Source: Ascaphus truei (lineage: Eukaryota > Chordata > Amphibia > Anura > Ascaphidae). Taken from it: a stretch of 64,000 nucleotides of DNA. The stretch covers positions 284,436,908 to 284,500,907 of the forward strand of contig CM071569.1 of assembly GCA_036426205.1 (NCBI GenBank). The letters run 5' to 3'. Shown one piece after another: positions 22,080 to 34,328 of the stretch (within the stretch, counting starts at the first letter, position 1; every line of letters begins with the position of its first letter). The translations under genes were made by a program, and so were the position numbers. The notes under the pieces were generated by a model. That model saw only the letters and a list, made by a program, of their open reading frames with translations, had not been told where the DNA came from and searched no databases.

Positions 22080-22370
22080 GGTAAATCGGCACAAAACAGA
22101 GGAGAAGAAGCACACAGGAGACCTGTTTTGAGTTTGAAAACTTCAATAAAGTATATCACAGCGCTCAGAGCTAAATAAAAGGTAACGTTACAGGCTAATG
22201 TGTCCCTTCCTCAGAACCAGCACCTCAGACCCAGCACCCCAGAGGAAGGGACGCATTAGTCCTAGGACATACCTTATTAGCTCTGATGCTGGAATACTTT
22301 AAGTTTTTTCAATCTCAAACAGGCTCTGTGTGCTCCTTCTCCTTCTCCTCTATTTTGTGCCGATATTTCA
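22080..22370. mobile_element. Foldback MITE in HGD intron 13
   Basis: The left arm (ATCGGCACAAAACAGAGGAG... GACCTGTTTTGAGTTTGAAAA) pairs with the right arm ending CTCCTCTATTTTGTGCCGAT. The inner ends CTAATGTGTCCCTTCCTC and GAGGAAGGGACGCATTAG pair around a ~30 bp loop. Confidence 0.85.
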
Positions 22371-22804
22371 GGTCCAGCTTTGAGAACGCTGGGGACCATT
22401 GGACGTAAAGCACCAGAAGCAGAATAATACGTGTAGTGCTTTCTAAGTAGCGCTGTGCCATTTATACTTACTATTGCTCCCATATTGTAAATCAAAATGA
22501 TAAGTATTTCCATACATTTTTAGGTAAATGTTCCTTATGTTAACTGGGGAGACCAAGAAATGAATAGTTGTGTGTTTCACCCTATTATAATGTGTTCACC
22601 CAGCTCATGGTCTGAGCACTATTATATAAGGCGAAGAACCCCCCCACCCCCCCCCATTTATATTATAGTGTTTACCCAGATCCGGTATCACGGTTTACAG
22701 GATACGGATAGTGGTTTGTTAATAAAAACAGGGACAAATCCCCTTGTAACTTATTATTAAACTCATCACACTCATTATAAGCTCAATTTGTTTCCCATGT
22801 AGCA

Positions 22805-22965
22805 AGTATGGCGAACCTCCAATCCTCATCACCACCAACAAGGTCAGGTTTCAGAATATCCCTGCTTTCAGCACAGGTGGCAAGTCAATGACTGCACCAC
22901 CTGTGCTGAAGCAGGGGATGTCCTTGAACACCTGACCTGTTGGGTGGCCCTTGAGGACGGGAGTG
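22805..22965. mobile_element. MITE of the GCTTCAGCACAGGTGG family
   Basis: A palindromic element with GCTTTCAGCACAGGTGG and CCACCTGTGCTGAAGCAGGG arms and an outer end CCTGACCTGTTGGGTGGCCC. Other copies are at 33951-34205, 55840-55998 and 60621-60815, with a fragment at 54812-54865. Confidence 0.85.
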
Positions 22966-23029
22966 CTATATACGGAGCTGCATGTTAAAGCAGCCGTATG
23001 TGCGGCAGTGTCGCCCGTTTGCTCCTTAC

Positions 23030-23204
23030 CAGTGTCCTTCTCTGTACACTCTCTGCAGCTGCCTCGGCCACTTGCTTTCTCGAAGCAGTCGGCGTCGCCG
23101 TGGGTGGGTCATCGCGCTGTGCAGGCTCCCCCCGCGGGCTGGAACCCCTCTCCTTAGCCTCGTACTGACCCTTAATCAGCCCCATGAATTCACTCATACA
23201 GTTC
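23030..23204 (-). pseudogene. HGD: HGD exon 13 (iron-site exon) with indels
   Basis: Acceptor CTTCCCCCAG, donor GTAAGG at 23029-23024. It begins G AAC TGT ATG and reads NCMSEFMGLIKGQYEAK, close to human NCMSEFMGLIRGHYEAK, and includes the iron ligand Glu341. Joined to exon 12, which ends with one base of codon 336, the frame is off by one: a base is missing at the AG/GAAC border. Later pieces sit in other frames: LHSAMTH, then HGDADCFEKAS, carrying the His371 ligand. The length is 175 bp against 182 in human. The identity is certain; the reading frame as given is broken in at least three places. Confidence 0.9.
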
Positions 23205-23255
23205 CTGGGGGAAGGAAGAGGAGGGAGCTCAGTATCGGTAACAACATGTTATATA

Positions 23256-26005
23256 CAGTATGCAACACACACGCCTATCACACATACACACTCATATACT
23301 GTATACACAGGTATGCACAACACACGCCTATCACAGATACACACTCATATACTGTATCACAGGTATGCCAACACACACGCCTAATCACAGATACACACTC
23401 ATATTAATGTTATACACAGGTATGCAACACACACACGCCTATCACAGATAACACTCATATACTGTTATACACAGGTATGCAACAACACATGACTATCACA
23501 CGATACACACTCATATACTGTTATACACAGGTATGCAAACAACACACGCCTATCACAGATACCACTCATATACTGTTATACCAGGTATGCAACAACACAC
23601 GCCTATCACCAGAACACACTCAATACTGTTATACACAGGTAATGAAACAAACACACGCCTATCACAATACACACTCGTATACTGTTATATACACGGTATG
23701 CAACAACACACGCCTATCACAGATACACACTCATATACTGTTATACACAGGTATGCAACAACACACACCTATCACAGATACACACTCATATACTGTTATA
23801 CACAGGTATGCAACAATACACACCTATCACAGATACACACTCATATACTGTTATACACAGGTATGCAACAACACACACCTATCACAGATACACACTCATA
23901 TACTGTTATACACAGGTATGCAACACTAAACACTATCACAGATACACAATTCACATTAATGTATACACAGGTATGCAACAACACACACCTATCACAGATA
24001 CACACTCATATACTTTATACACAGGTATGCAACAAACACATGCCTATCACAAGATACACACTCATATCTGTTATACACAGGTATGCACAATACACACGCT
24101 ATCACAGACACACTCATATACTGTTATACACAGGTTGCACAAACATCACCTATCAACAGATACACACTCATACTGTTATACACAGGTATGCACCAACACA
24201 CTATCAAGATACACACTCATATACTGTTATACACAGGTATGCAACAAACAAGCCTATCACAGATACACATCAATACTGTTATACACAGGTATGCAACACA
24301 CACCTATCACAGATACAACTCATACTGTTATACACAGTATGAACAACACACCTATCCGTAACACCATCATACTGTTTTACCAGGATGCACACACACACCT
24401 ATCACAGATACACCTCATATACGTATACACAGGTATGCAAACACACACCTATCGCAGATACACACTCATATAACTGTTATCACACAGTGTATGCAACAAC
24501 ACACCCTATCACAGATACACACTCATATACGTTATAACACAGGTAAGCAACAACACACCCTATCACCAGATACACACTCATATACTGTTATACACAGGTA
24601 TGCAAAACACACCACTATCCAGATACACACTCAATACTGTATACACAGGTATGCAACAACACACGCATCATCACACAGATTACACACTATATACTGATAT
24701 ACACAGTGTATGCAACAAACACCCTATCACGAGACACACTCATATACTGTGTATACACAGGTATCACACAACAACATCCTATCACAGATACACACTCAGA
24801 TACTGTTATACACAGGTATGCAACAAACACCACCTATCACAGATACCAACTCTATACTGTTATACACAGGTATGCAACAACCAACACCTATCACAGATAC
24901 ACAGTCATCTATACTGTTTATCACAGGTATGCAACAATACACACCTATCCACAGATACACACTCATATACTGTTATACACAGGTATGCAACAACACACAC
25001 CTATCACAGATACACAACTCATATACTGTTATACACAGGTATCAACAACACATGCCTATCACAGATACACATCATATACTGTTATACACAGGTATGCAAC
25101 AACACACACCTATCACAGATACACACTCATATACTGTTATACACAGGTATGCAACAACACACACCTATCACAGATACACACTCATAAACTGTTATTACCA
25201 AGTATGCAACAACAACACCATCGCAGATACACACTCATATCTGTAGTACACAGGTAGCACACACACCCTATCTCACGAGATACACACTCATATACTGTAT
25301 ACACACGTATGCACAACACACCCTACACAGATACACACTCCATACTGTTAAACAGGTATGCAACAAACACACGCCTATCACAGATACCACACTCATATAC
25401 TGTTTATACACGGTATGCAACACACACGCCTATCAACAGATACACACTCATATACTGTATACACAGGTATGCAACAACCACACACGCCTATCACAGCAGA
25501 CACACTCAATATACTGTATACACACGGTATGCAACAACACACCCTATCACAGATACACTCATATACTGTTCTACACAGGTTGCACGAACACACTATCACG
25601 TACACACTCATAATGTTATCACACGGTATGCAACGACACACACTATCACAGATACACACTCTATACTGTTACACAGGTATGCAACGACACACACCTATCA
25701 CAGATACACACATCTACTGTTACAACAGGTATGCAACAACCACACTATCACAGATACAATCATATACTGTTATACACAGGTATGCAAACACACACCTATC
25801 ACAGATACACCTCACATTCTGTTACACACGGGTATGCAACAACACACACCTATCACAGATACACACTCATACTGTTATACACAGGTATGCAACACACACT
25901 CCTATCACAGATACACACTCATATACTGTTACACGTCCTGTTATACACAGGTATGCAACGACAGACACCTGTCATAGATACACACCCATGCACTGTTACA
26001 TCCTA
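23256..26005. repeat. Minisatellite array, 55-bp unit (HGD intron 12)
   Basis: About 50 copies of a 55-bp unit: ATACTGTTATACACAGGTAT, GCAACAACACACACCTATCA, CAGATACACACTCAT. Units at 23680-23920 and 25080-25190 are near identical; between them many units have single-base indels. The array starts about 50 bp from the HGD exon 13 acceptor. Confidence 0.97.
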
Positions 26006-26019
26006 AAGTGTGTCACTTG

Positions 26020-27250
26020 CTGACACAATGTTATATATTCAGTCAGACACGCAGTAACAGTTACACCTGTCTGACACACAGTGACACAATGTTATATATT
26101 CAGTCAGACAGACACATAGTAACAGTTACACCTGTCTGACACACAGTGACACAATGTTATATTATTCAGTCAGACACAGACCACACAGTAACAGTTACAC
26201 CTGTCTGAACACACTGACACATGTTATAATTAAGTCAGACAAACACAGCACACAGTTACAGTTCACCTGTCTGACACAACACTGACACAATGTTATATTT
26301 AGTCAGACAAGACACACAGTAACAGTTACAACTGCTGACACCACACTGACACACATGTTTATATTCAGTCAGACACACAGTAACAGTACACCTGTCTGAC
26401 ACACACTGACACAATGTTATATATTCAGTAGACCAACAGACACACAGTAACAGTTACAACTGTCTGACACCAACTGACACAATGTTATAATTCAGCAACA
26501 CACAGTAATTACAGTACACCTGTCTGACAACACTGCACAAGTTATTTTCATCACACAACACACAGTAACACCGTTACACCTGTCTGACAACACACTGACA
26601 CATGTTTATATTCAGTCAGACACACAGTAACAGTTACACCTGTCTACACACACTGACAATGTTATATTATCATAGCACAGACAACACAGTAACAGGTTAC
26701 ACCTGTCGACACACACTGACACAATGTTATATATCAGTCAGACACAGCAACACAAGTAAACAGTTACACCTGTCTGACACACAGTGACAACATGTTATAT
26801 ATTCAGTCAGACAACACATAGTAACAGTTACACCTGTCTGACACACATTGCACAATGTTTATATATTCAGTAAGACACAGCACACAGTAACAGTTAACAT
26901 GTCGAACACACGTAACACAAGTTTATATATTCAGTCAGAACAGACACACAGTAACAGTTACACCTGGTCCTGACACACAGCAGTGTAACCACAATGTTAT
27001 ATTCAGTAAACATACACACAGTAACAGTTACACCTGTCTGACACACATGACACAATGTTATATATTTCAGGACACAGACAACAAGTAAACAGTTCCACGT
27101 TCTGTCGACACACACATGAACAGTTATTTATTACAGTCAGACACGACACCCAAAGTAACAGTTACACATTCTGACACACAGTGACACATGTTTATATATA
27201 TCAGTCTCAGACACAGGACACACAGAACAGTTACACCGTGCTGACACCAC
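26020..27250. repeat. Minisatellite array, 67-bp unit, left part
   Basis: About 18 units of 67 bp: GACACAATGTTATATATTCA, GTCAGACACAGACACACAGT, AACAGTTACACCTGTCTGAC, ACACAGT. It is interrupted at 27251 by an LTR retrotransposon and resumes at 32649. Confidence 0.96.
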
Positions 27251-27685
27251 TGTTGCAGGGTACATGCACATAAACAGTGGGGTTTCTTGCCAAGCTTATT
27301 TATTTAGCCTGAACAGATATACACACACAAACAAAAATAGCCTTGCTTCAGCAAAAAACAAAACTAAAACAGTTTCTCTTTAGCAGACAGTGTGTTGTAA
27401 CTCAGGCAGCAATCCATTTTCTACGCAGGAGACAGACAGTTATAATTCAGTTACTTTGTTTATCAGACCTTGTATCAGGAAATCTCTTAGCAGCCAGGTA
27501 CCCTCTCTCATAAAACCAAGATTCCATGTGTCTATAGCCTGGGTTTAACACACCGTGAGTAGGGCGGGCGCTGGGATTCCAACTAATGTCCTGAGGTTAC
27601 CAGCTGGAAGTTAGCCTAGTCAGTGCTGCACTGCAGAATAGACATAGGTTTTCCGCACATAACTGGTGCTTATTACCCTGTCACA
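27251..27685 (-). repeat. 3' LTR of the Gmr1-like element
   Basis: On the - strand it runs from TGTGACAGGG (27685) to CCCTGCAACA (27251). It matches 32227-32648 over its length with scattered indels. An AATAAA-containing stretch (CTAAATAAATAAGC on the - strand, near 27298-27310) may be the poly(A) signal. Confidence 0.9.
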
Positions 27686-27697
27686 TTCCTCCCCCGG
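27686..27697 (-). promoter_or_regulatory. Polypurine tract of the Gmr1-like element
   Basis: CCGGGGGAGGAA on the - strand, directly before the TGTGACAGGG start of the 3' LTR. Confidence 0.8.
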
Positions 27698-27870
27698 TTA
27701 GTGTGTGGCTGGAGTAAGCACGGCTGAGCCCGACCATCCACCCTTCTATAGAAAAGAAGTCAGCATTTGGTTCTCTTTTCCCGGCCTATGCTGAATCTCA
27801 ATGAGAAGGGTTGGAGGCAATATTACCACCTAGTATCTAGCAGGGAATCAATTCATGCTATTTAACCAAC

Positions 27871-28395
27871 TCAGTGGAGCATGATCGTCACAAAGTAAAA
27901 GGAACTCCTGCCAGGTAATGCCTCAAAGCCTCGATTGCCCACTTTACTGCGACCCTTGGCACTCTTCTCAATCACTGAGTTAGTTTTTTTCCCGGAGAAA
28001 AGGATAGGATGTTCAACTCCCTCAAACTGTTGTGACAACACTGCCCCTAGCCTATCTCTGATGCCTCTGTTGGCACTATTAAAGGGCGTGAAGTCTGGGA
28101 TTCTAAGCGATGGACCTCTGATAGACACCGTTTTGTCCTCAAAGGCCTCTGCACAATCCTGACCAAACCATTGTGTAGGGGCCACTTTTTTGTGAGGTCC
28201 GTTAAAGGGGGCGGCCATTCTGACTAGTTGGGGATGAACCGCCGGTGTACCTGCTAAACCAGTAGAGAGCGTACCTCGCACGTTTTGTTTGGGGGGTCGG
28301 AACTTCTTCAGGAAAGCTACCTTGTCGGCTAGTGGCCTTACTTTTCCACTTCCACTGCATACCCTAAGTATTGGTTCCGCTTTACCCAAGGCCAT
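27871..28395 (-). pseudogene. RNase H region of the Gmr1-like element
   Basis: An open frame of 174 codons. Its middle has the gypsy RT-to-RNase H layout: a W..DCAEAFEDK segment, then PDFTPFNSANRGIRDRLGAV, then LSQQFEGVEHPILFSGKK. The first catalytic aspartate motif (normally TDAS) reads as NSANRG here, so the active site is already lost. The downstream end is short and lies only about 180 bases from the polypurine tract. Confidence 0.75.
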
Positions 28396-28399
28396 TCTT

Positions 28400-29103
28400 A
28401 GGGTTGGGGTGAGCCCTGTGCCTATCGTAGAGATGTGAGGACCGCGTCAGCCTAATTTTAGAGGGCCGCCAAGTTGTTACTATAAACGACAATTCTCTAG
28501 GAGGCTGCGGCATAAGTCCTATGGGGCCTCAGTACCATCCATGGTCTTGAAATGGGCGGGGCTCCTGCAGTCTCCCAAATGGGCATGGTCACCAAACTGG
28601 TTATTATAAACACATGGGAGTGGCAAAAGGTGTTTGAATTTGGACTTTTCCTCTAAGGTTTTGCCAGTATCCTTTTGTCAAGTCCAACGTGGTATATATT
28701 CGCGTTACCAAGGCTCAATTAATTCGTCCACCCTTGGCATCGGATATCGCCAAACTTGGATACCGCATTAACCTTCGGAGGGTCCACACAAAATTCTTAC
28801 CTTCCCATCGGGTTTAGGGACCATAAGTTAGTGGACTACAACCACTCAATGCATGATTCCTCAATCACTCCTAAAGTGTAACATTTCTTGTACTCCTTCT
28901 CTACCAGAGCCCTCGACTTTCAGGCACCTAGAAGGAGGGAACGTAATTTGTACCCCAGGTGCTGTCGCGATTGCATTGGAAATAAGTAGTGTGTCCTGGT
29001 AAGTCAGGAAAAAAACATCCTGGAATTGGGTACTTATTGATAACAAGTCCCCTTTTTGTTCAGAGGACAAAACTCGTTTACCCATTGGGGATTTTATCGT
29101 CAC
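28400..29103 (-). pseudogene. Reverse transcriptase region of the Gmr1-like element
   Basis: 29103-28861 reads FQDVFFLTYQDTLLISNAIA then TAPGVQITFPPSR, the leader typically found just before gypsy RT cores. Further down the - strand come VIEESCIEW, LWSLNPMGR with a shifted copy of VPKPDGKVR, NAVSKFGD, and after about 28735 GNANIY and a shifted LTKGYW-type motif near 28675. Several frame changes and stops occur. The YxDD box could not be found. Confidence 0.75.
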
Positions 29104-29599
29104 TCACGATGTTCTCCCGTGGTGGAGGCTGAGGAACCAAGTCCGTTCTCACTTCACCGGGTGGATGAATAGAGGACGCTGCATCTTCCAGGGTTTTCAG
29201 CAAGTTAACATGTAACTTTGTTTACCCTTCCTGGACCCTGTTGAGGATCTCGTTAATCCACATCACCCGTACGGCGAGAGTACTTCGAATGGTAGTACTC
29301 GAATTGGCTCTTCCGGCAATTTGGCCAGAGGGTTAATCTAGCACTGGTAACATTAACATCACATGGTTCTGGGTGAAACACTCTCATGCGAGCAGTCTGA
29401 TTGATGTTCTCTTCCTGGACTGTCGGCAGATCTAAGATTCTCCCTGGGTGGGTTCAAAACGGCCGACCACATCTAGGCGCTTTCCTAAGGTAGCGTACAT
29501 ATTGCAGGCTATTTAGAAGGGGAACGTGTTACTCCAGGACTCATTTAGAAGGTCTAGGATACCCTGGGGTTGGAGGCCATAGAGCAATTCAAATGGAGA

Positions 29600-30330
29600 G
29601 GAATCCCGTGGAGGCCTGGGAACTTCCCGCACTGCAAACAGCAGGGGGGCCAGAAACGGGAGAAGTTCATCCCAGCTCTATTCTCTGAATCTACAAAATG
29701 TCCTCTCGCATCCCTTTAGAGTTCGGTTAAATATTTTCACCATCCGTCAGTCTGTGGATGTAGGACCGATGTCCGAAACAGACTGACCTCTAGTAACGTT
29801 AAGACATCCTGCATCAGTTTAGGCCATGACATTGTACCTTGGTCTGTCCAAAACAAACCTGGGGAAGTCCAACAGTTGAGAACAGTTCCAACAACTTTTG
29901 GCGACTGCTTCGCTGTGCGTTCTCAGGGGGAAGGCGAATGCCTCAGGATACCTTGTTGCCTAGTCCAATTTATTTACAAGGGGATAAACTGGTCCCCTTT
30001 CGCAGAAGAAGGTTTAGAGGTCCTACCAAGTCTACCCCAATCATCTCAAAGGGAACTGACACAAGGGTAGTTATAGTATTTTAGGAGGACACAAGGGTGT
30101 TGGTTTTTGTCCTTTTGGACTTAGTTAGTGGCACGCCGGACAGCTGCACATAGCTTGCAACCCTATGCATCCCTGGCCAAGGATCGGGAATGAAATTACG
30201 GTCCCAAATGTTTTATCCTGCCCCGGTGACCAAGCAAGGGACAGTATGGGTAGAGTGAACACAGATTTAACAAACGCCTGGGAACAAATAATATGTCTGG
30301 TTGACCTCCCTGTTTGTGTCTGACTATCAC
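29600..30330 (-). pseudogene. Integrase region of the Gmr1-like element (upstream of RT)
   Basis: On the - strand, VPFEMIGVDLVGPLKPSSAK and GDQFIPL at about 30060-29970 form the start of an integrase catalytic core with its first aspartate. FWTDQGT near 29840 carries the second aspartate, and HPQTDG with FNRTLKGM follows near 29760-29700. A degenerate zinc-binding stretch precedes it at about 30330-30120. All of this lies 5' of the RT region on the element's coding strand. Confidence 0.75.
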
Positions 30331-31639
30331 CCATTAAAGGATATCCTTTGAAAGCTCAAAAGGGGGACATACTATCACCCCCTTGTGCATCAAAATCTGT
30401 TCATCAAATTGTCAAAACCTGTTCATACTGTCTAGCAAGGACTGGGTCTCCCTGCTTCTGGTGAAAGTCAGGGAGGTACAGGTCTGTAAATTCCAGGGCC
30501 TAATCCCCTACCTTTGGCCATCCCCAGCACACTTGGCCTTGACTATAGAATGGTCACCTTGCGACCCGATTTCGGCCAAAACAGTCCTGTTTTGTCCAAG
30601 CCGCGTCTTTGCTCCGGGTCTTTTGAACTCGGTTGTCTACTTGGCAAAAAGGTCTGCCGAGACGGGGAGGGGAACAGTTTCAAGGGTTCTCGAGCCCTAG
30701 AAGGAGGCTCTCGTGAAAGACTGGGGCAATTAAGGTCCGAAAAAAAGAAAGGCGGAAAGTTCCCGAACGAGCACAATGGGGGCAGGGAGGCCAAAGGAGC
30801 GACCTCCTACTTCGAGTAAGCCTCCTGGCCGCGACGTAGCCGGATTTTTCCGTCGGAGTCGGATAGCGTTTTTACACGAGGTGTAGACAGTCTATGCTCC
30901 CGGGGGAGTCAAAAAGACCACCACGTTGGGCGGTAAACAGTTCCTGTAGGACCATAGTTTTCCCAGAGCCCGAATACTACAAGGAGCCTGGAGACGGTTT
31001 TTATCCCAATCTGGCTGAAAAGTACCAGGGCTTGTAATTTTCCCCAGTAAAGGCCGATGGCGACGGTTTCTGCTGAATGAACAATCCATCTGTGGACAGG
31101 ATCACACGATACCGGTGTGGCCTTGTTTCTCCGGTGGTGGAACATGTGAGAGGGTTACCTTGTTTTTCAGGGAGGGGTGTTGTGGATAGCGCTCCGCTGG
31201 CCGGTTACGTGGAACCATGGCATCTGGTGGGTCCTGTGGGTGCCGTCACGGAAGTTCCTCTCATTTTGCCGACGAGCCGACATCCGGAAGGAGATGAGGG
31301 TTCGGCGGGGACCACATTTGGACTCCGTCCTTGCTGGAACGAGCTCTTCCGTTGGACTTGCGGGTACGTGACGGGCCGTAGTTCACCGTTGATCCGACCT
31401 CCATCTTTGGCGTCCGCAAGTGCCGGTGGAGTCGGGTCCAGGACACTCGCCTGCTGCTCAGCCCCAAGGAAGTTCTCCACGAGACGGACCGCCAAAGCTA
31501 GGGTTTCAGCAGCGTGGCATTTTACCCATGAGCTTGCGGAGGGGTATTATTTGTAGAAATGTTCCAAAACCACCTGCTCAAGATGCCTCCTTAGTGCACT
31601 CCTCGGGTTGCATCCAGCACGTAATAAGTCAATAATCGC

Positions 31640-31960
31640 TGAGCAAGGACCCGGGGTCTCATCTTAGCGTTGTACTTCATGTCCGGAACTGCTGCTGGTA
31701 AGTCTCTGGGGTCAGACCTAAGCGATCCAGTATGGCGGTTTTTACTGTGTCGTAGTCCATGCCTGATACTGCTGGGAGACCTTATATGAGGCCTGAGCTT
31801 CTCCTATGAGGAGCGGGGGTCCCCAAGCAGTTGCCCAGCGATCTGTAGCCCAGCCCGAGCTTCGCGCAACTCTTTCAAAAGTCAGTAAAAAGCCTCTGAT
31901 CCTCGTTCGGTAGCCATTTTCTTCAGGAGTATAGGGGGTCTGCTTGCTAGTTGGCACTGG
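31640..31960 (-). pseudogene. gag (capsid, SCAN-like) remnant of the Gmr1-like element
   Basis: On the - strand the frame at 31957-31742 reads WATAWGPPLLIGEAQASYKV then SQQYQAW. After a shift, DTVKTAILDRLGLTPETYQQ then QFR appears at about 31745-31670. GEAQAxY and the LGLTPETYxQQFR helix are the pattern shared by gypsy capsids and the host SCAN domain, which has been traced to Gmr1-like gag. Confidence 0.65.
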
Positions 31961-32202
31961 CAGACCCTTGGAATGGGTCAGCAGCTTGGCAATCGTTCAT
32001 CCTGTGCTTGCTTGTAGTCTTTCATCTCTTCCGCTTGCAGCCGGGCTGTGCCTGATTAACAAGTCCCTGCTGTTTGGTCTGCCTGCTGCATTAACTGTCC
32101 CTGCTGTCTGGTTTGCTCAGCACAGAAACTCTTTCAACATTTCTTCCATTCTTGTGTGTGTGTGTGTGGCCCTTTAACTGCAGAGAGCCTTTGAATAAAA
32201 CC

Positions 32203-32224
32203 ATCCCACTTCTGAATGACACCA
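32203..32224 (-). promoter_or_regulatory. Primer-binding site of the Gmr1-like element
   Basis: On the - strand, TGGTGTCATTCAGAAGTGGGAT starts two bases after the 5' LTR end. Apart from a 3-base insertion (TTC), it matches TGGTGTCAGAAGTGGGAT, the complement of a tRNA-Leu 3' end. Confidence 0.7.
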
Positions 32225-32226
32225 TA

Positions 32227-32648
32227 TGTTGCAGGGACATGCAACTACACACGGGGTTTTCTTGCCAAGGCTTATTTATTTAGCCTTAACAGAATAACAC
32301 ACACAAAACAAAAATAGATTTCTTCAGCAAAAACAAAACAACAGTTTTCTTTAGCTGGCAGTGTGTAACTCAGCAGCAATCCCTTTTCTAAGCAGGAGGA
32401 CGACAGTTATAATTCAGTTACTTTGTTTATCAGACCTTGTATCAGGAAATCTCTTTAGCAGCAGCTTACTCCTCTCTCATCAACAACCAAGATCCATGTG
32501 TCTATACCTGGGTTACACACCTGATTAGCAGCTGGATCCAACTAATTGTCCTGAGGTCCAGCTGAAGTTAACCTAGTCAGTGCTGACCTGCAGACTAGAC
32601 ATAGGTTTTCCAGGCATATAACTGGTGGCTTTTATTTACCCTGTCACA
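32227..32648 (-). repeat. 5' LTR of the Gmr1-like element
   Basis: Partner of 27251-27685, oriented TGTGACAGGG (32648) to CCCTGCAACA (32227) on the - strand. The LTRs differ by several indels. Confidence 0.9.
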
Positions 32649-33672
32649 CACACACGGACACAATGTTATATATTCAGTCAGACACAGACACATAGTAACA
32701 GTTACACCGGTCTGACACAATGTTATATATATATATCAGTCAGACACAGACACACAGTAGCAGTTACACCTGTCTGACACACAGTGACACAATGTTATGT
32801 ATTCAGTCAGACACAGACCACAGTAACAGTAAGCCTAACTGACAACACACTGACACAATTTATATATTCGTCAGACACAGACACACTGAGTAAAAGTTAC
32901 ACGGTTAGACACACACTGACACAATGTTATGTATTCAGCCAGACACAGACACACAGTAACAGTTACACCTGTCTGACACACACTGACACAATGTTATGTA
33001 TTCAGCCAGACACAAACACACAGTAACAGTTACACCTGTCTGACACACAGTGACACAATGTTATATATTCAGTCAGACACAGACACACAGTAACAGTTAC
33101 ACCTAACTGACACACACTGACACAATGTTATATATTCAGCCAGACACAGACACACAGTAACAGTTACACCTAACTGACACACACTGACACAATGTTATAT
33201 ATTCAGCCAGACACAGACACACAGTAACAGTTACACCTGTCTGACACACAGTGACACAATGTTATATATCAGTCAGACACAGACACACAGTAACAGTTAC
33301 ACCTGTCTGACACACAGTGACACAATGTTATGTATTCAGCCAGACACAGACACACAGTAACAGTTACACCTGTCTGACACACAGTGACACAATGTTATAT
33401 ATTCAGCCAGACACAGACACACAGTAACAGTTACACCTGTCTGACACACAGTGACACAATGTTATGTATTCAGCCAGACACAGACACACAGTAACAGTTA
33501 CACCTGTCTGACACACAGTGACACAATGTTATATATTCAGCCAGACACAGACACACAGTAACAGTTACACCTGTCTGACACACACTGACACAATGTTATA
33601 TATATCAGTCAGACACAGGCACACAGTAACAGTTACACCTGTCTGACACACAGTGACACAATGTTATGTATT
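32649..33672. repeat. Minisatellite array, 67-bp unit, right part
   Basis: About 15 units of the array seen at 26020-27250, more regular here. It stops about 42 bp from the exon 12 donor. Confidence 0.96.
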
Positions 33673-33682
33673 CATGTATCTA

Positions 33683-33886
<204 letters not shown>

Positions 33887-33950
33887 TCAGCCTACAGCAA
33901 TGAAGCACTCAGAAGTTGGGCTACCTTCAGTTAATGACATTTCTTAAAGC

Positions 33951-34205
33951 AGTGGTGCTCAACACCGGTCCTCAAGACCCCCCAAGAGGTCAGGGTTTAA
34001 GGATATCCCAGCTTCAGCATAGATGGCTCAATCAGTCCCAGCTTCAGCACAGGTGGCTCAACCAGTCCCAGCTTCAGCACAGGTGGCTTCAATCAGTGGC
34101 TCAAGTCCCTTTCGACTGAGCCACTGATTGAGCCACCTGTGCTGAAGCAGGGATATCTGTAAAACCTGACCTGTTGGTGGCCCCTCAGGACTGGAGTTGT
34201 GCAGC
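33951..34205. mobile_element. MITE of the GCTTCAGCACAGGTGG family in HGD intron 11
   Basis: The ends CAGTGGTGCTCAACACCGGT and GGACTGGAGTTGTGCAGCC are inverted. The core holds three tandem CAGTCCCAGCTTCAGCACAG units, then the palindromic partner GCCACCTGTGCTGAAGCAGG. It occupies about two-thirds of the 382-bp intron. Confidence 0.85.
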
Positions 34206-34223
34206 CGGCCTTATAGTACTTAC

Positions 34224-34328
34224 CGCATGATCGAACGCGACGCAGTTAATGACCACAAAGTGATCCAGGTTGTACTTGTACGGGGCGTAGTTTCCGTGCC
34301 AAGCGACCACGTTGAATGGGGAGAAATC
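34224..34328 (-). CDS. HGD: HGD exon 11
   Basis: 105 bp, acceptor TCTTTGAAG, donor GTAAGT, phase 0 both ends. Reads [20 protein letters not shown] then [15 protein letters not shown]. The terminal His corresponds to His292, the catalytic base that contacts substrate. Human is [20 protein letters not shown] then LKNFMVINSVAFDHA. Confidence 0.96.

Larger units (their letters stand above)
27251..32648 (-). mobile_element. Gmr1-like Ty3/gypsy LTR retrotransposon
   Basis: A full-length but decayed element on the - strand, bounded by two related LTRs (27251-27685 and 32227-32648) with TG...CA ends. On the - strand the order is 5' LTR, primer-binding site, gag (about 31960-31640), integrase (about 30330-29600), reverse transcriptase (about 29103-28400), RNase H (about 28395-27900), polypurine tract, 3' LTR. 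Integrase upstream of RT is the arrangement known from the Gmr1 group of deuterostome Ty3/gypsy elements. Stops and shifts are frequent throughout. It lies in HGD intron 12, in the same orientation as HGD, inside the 67-bp array. Confidence 0.85.

Noticed and set aside
23256..33672. CRISPR-like periodic arrays
   Set aside because: There are no unique spacers between repeats; units are contiguous tandem copies in a vertebrate intron.
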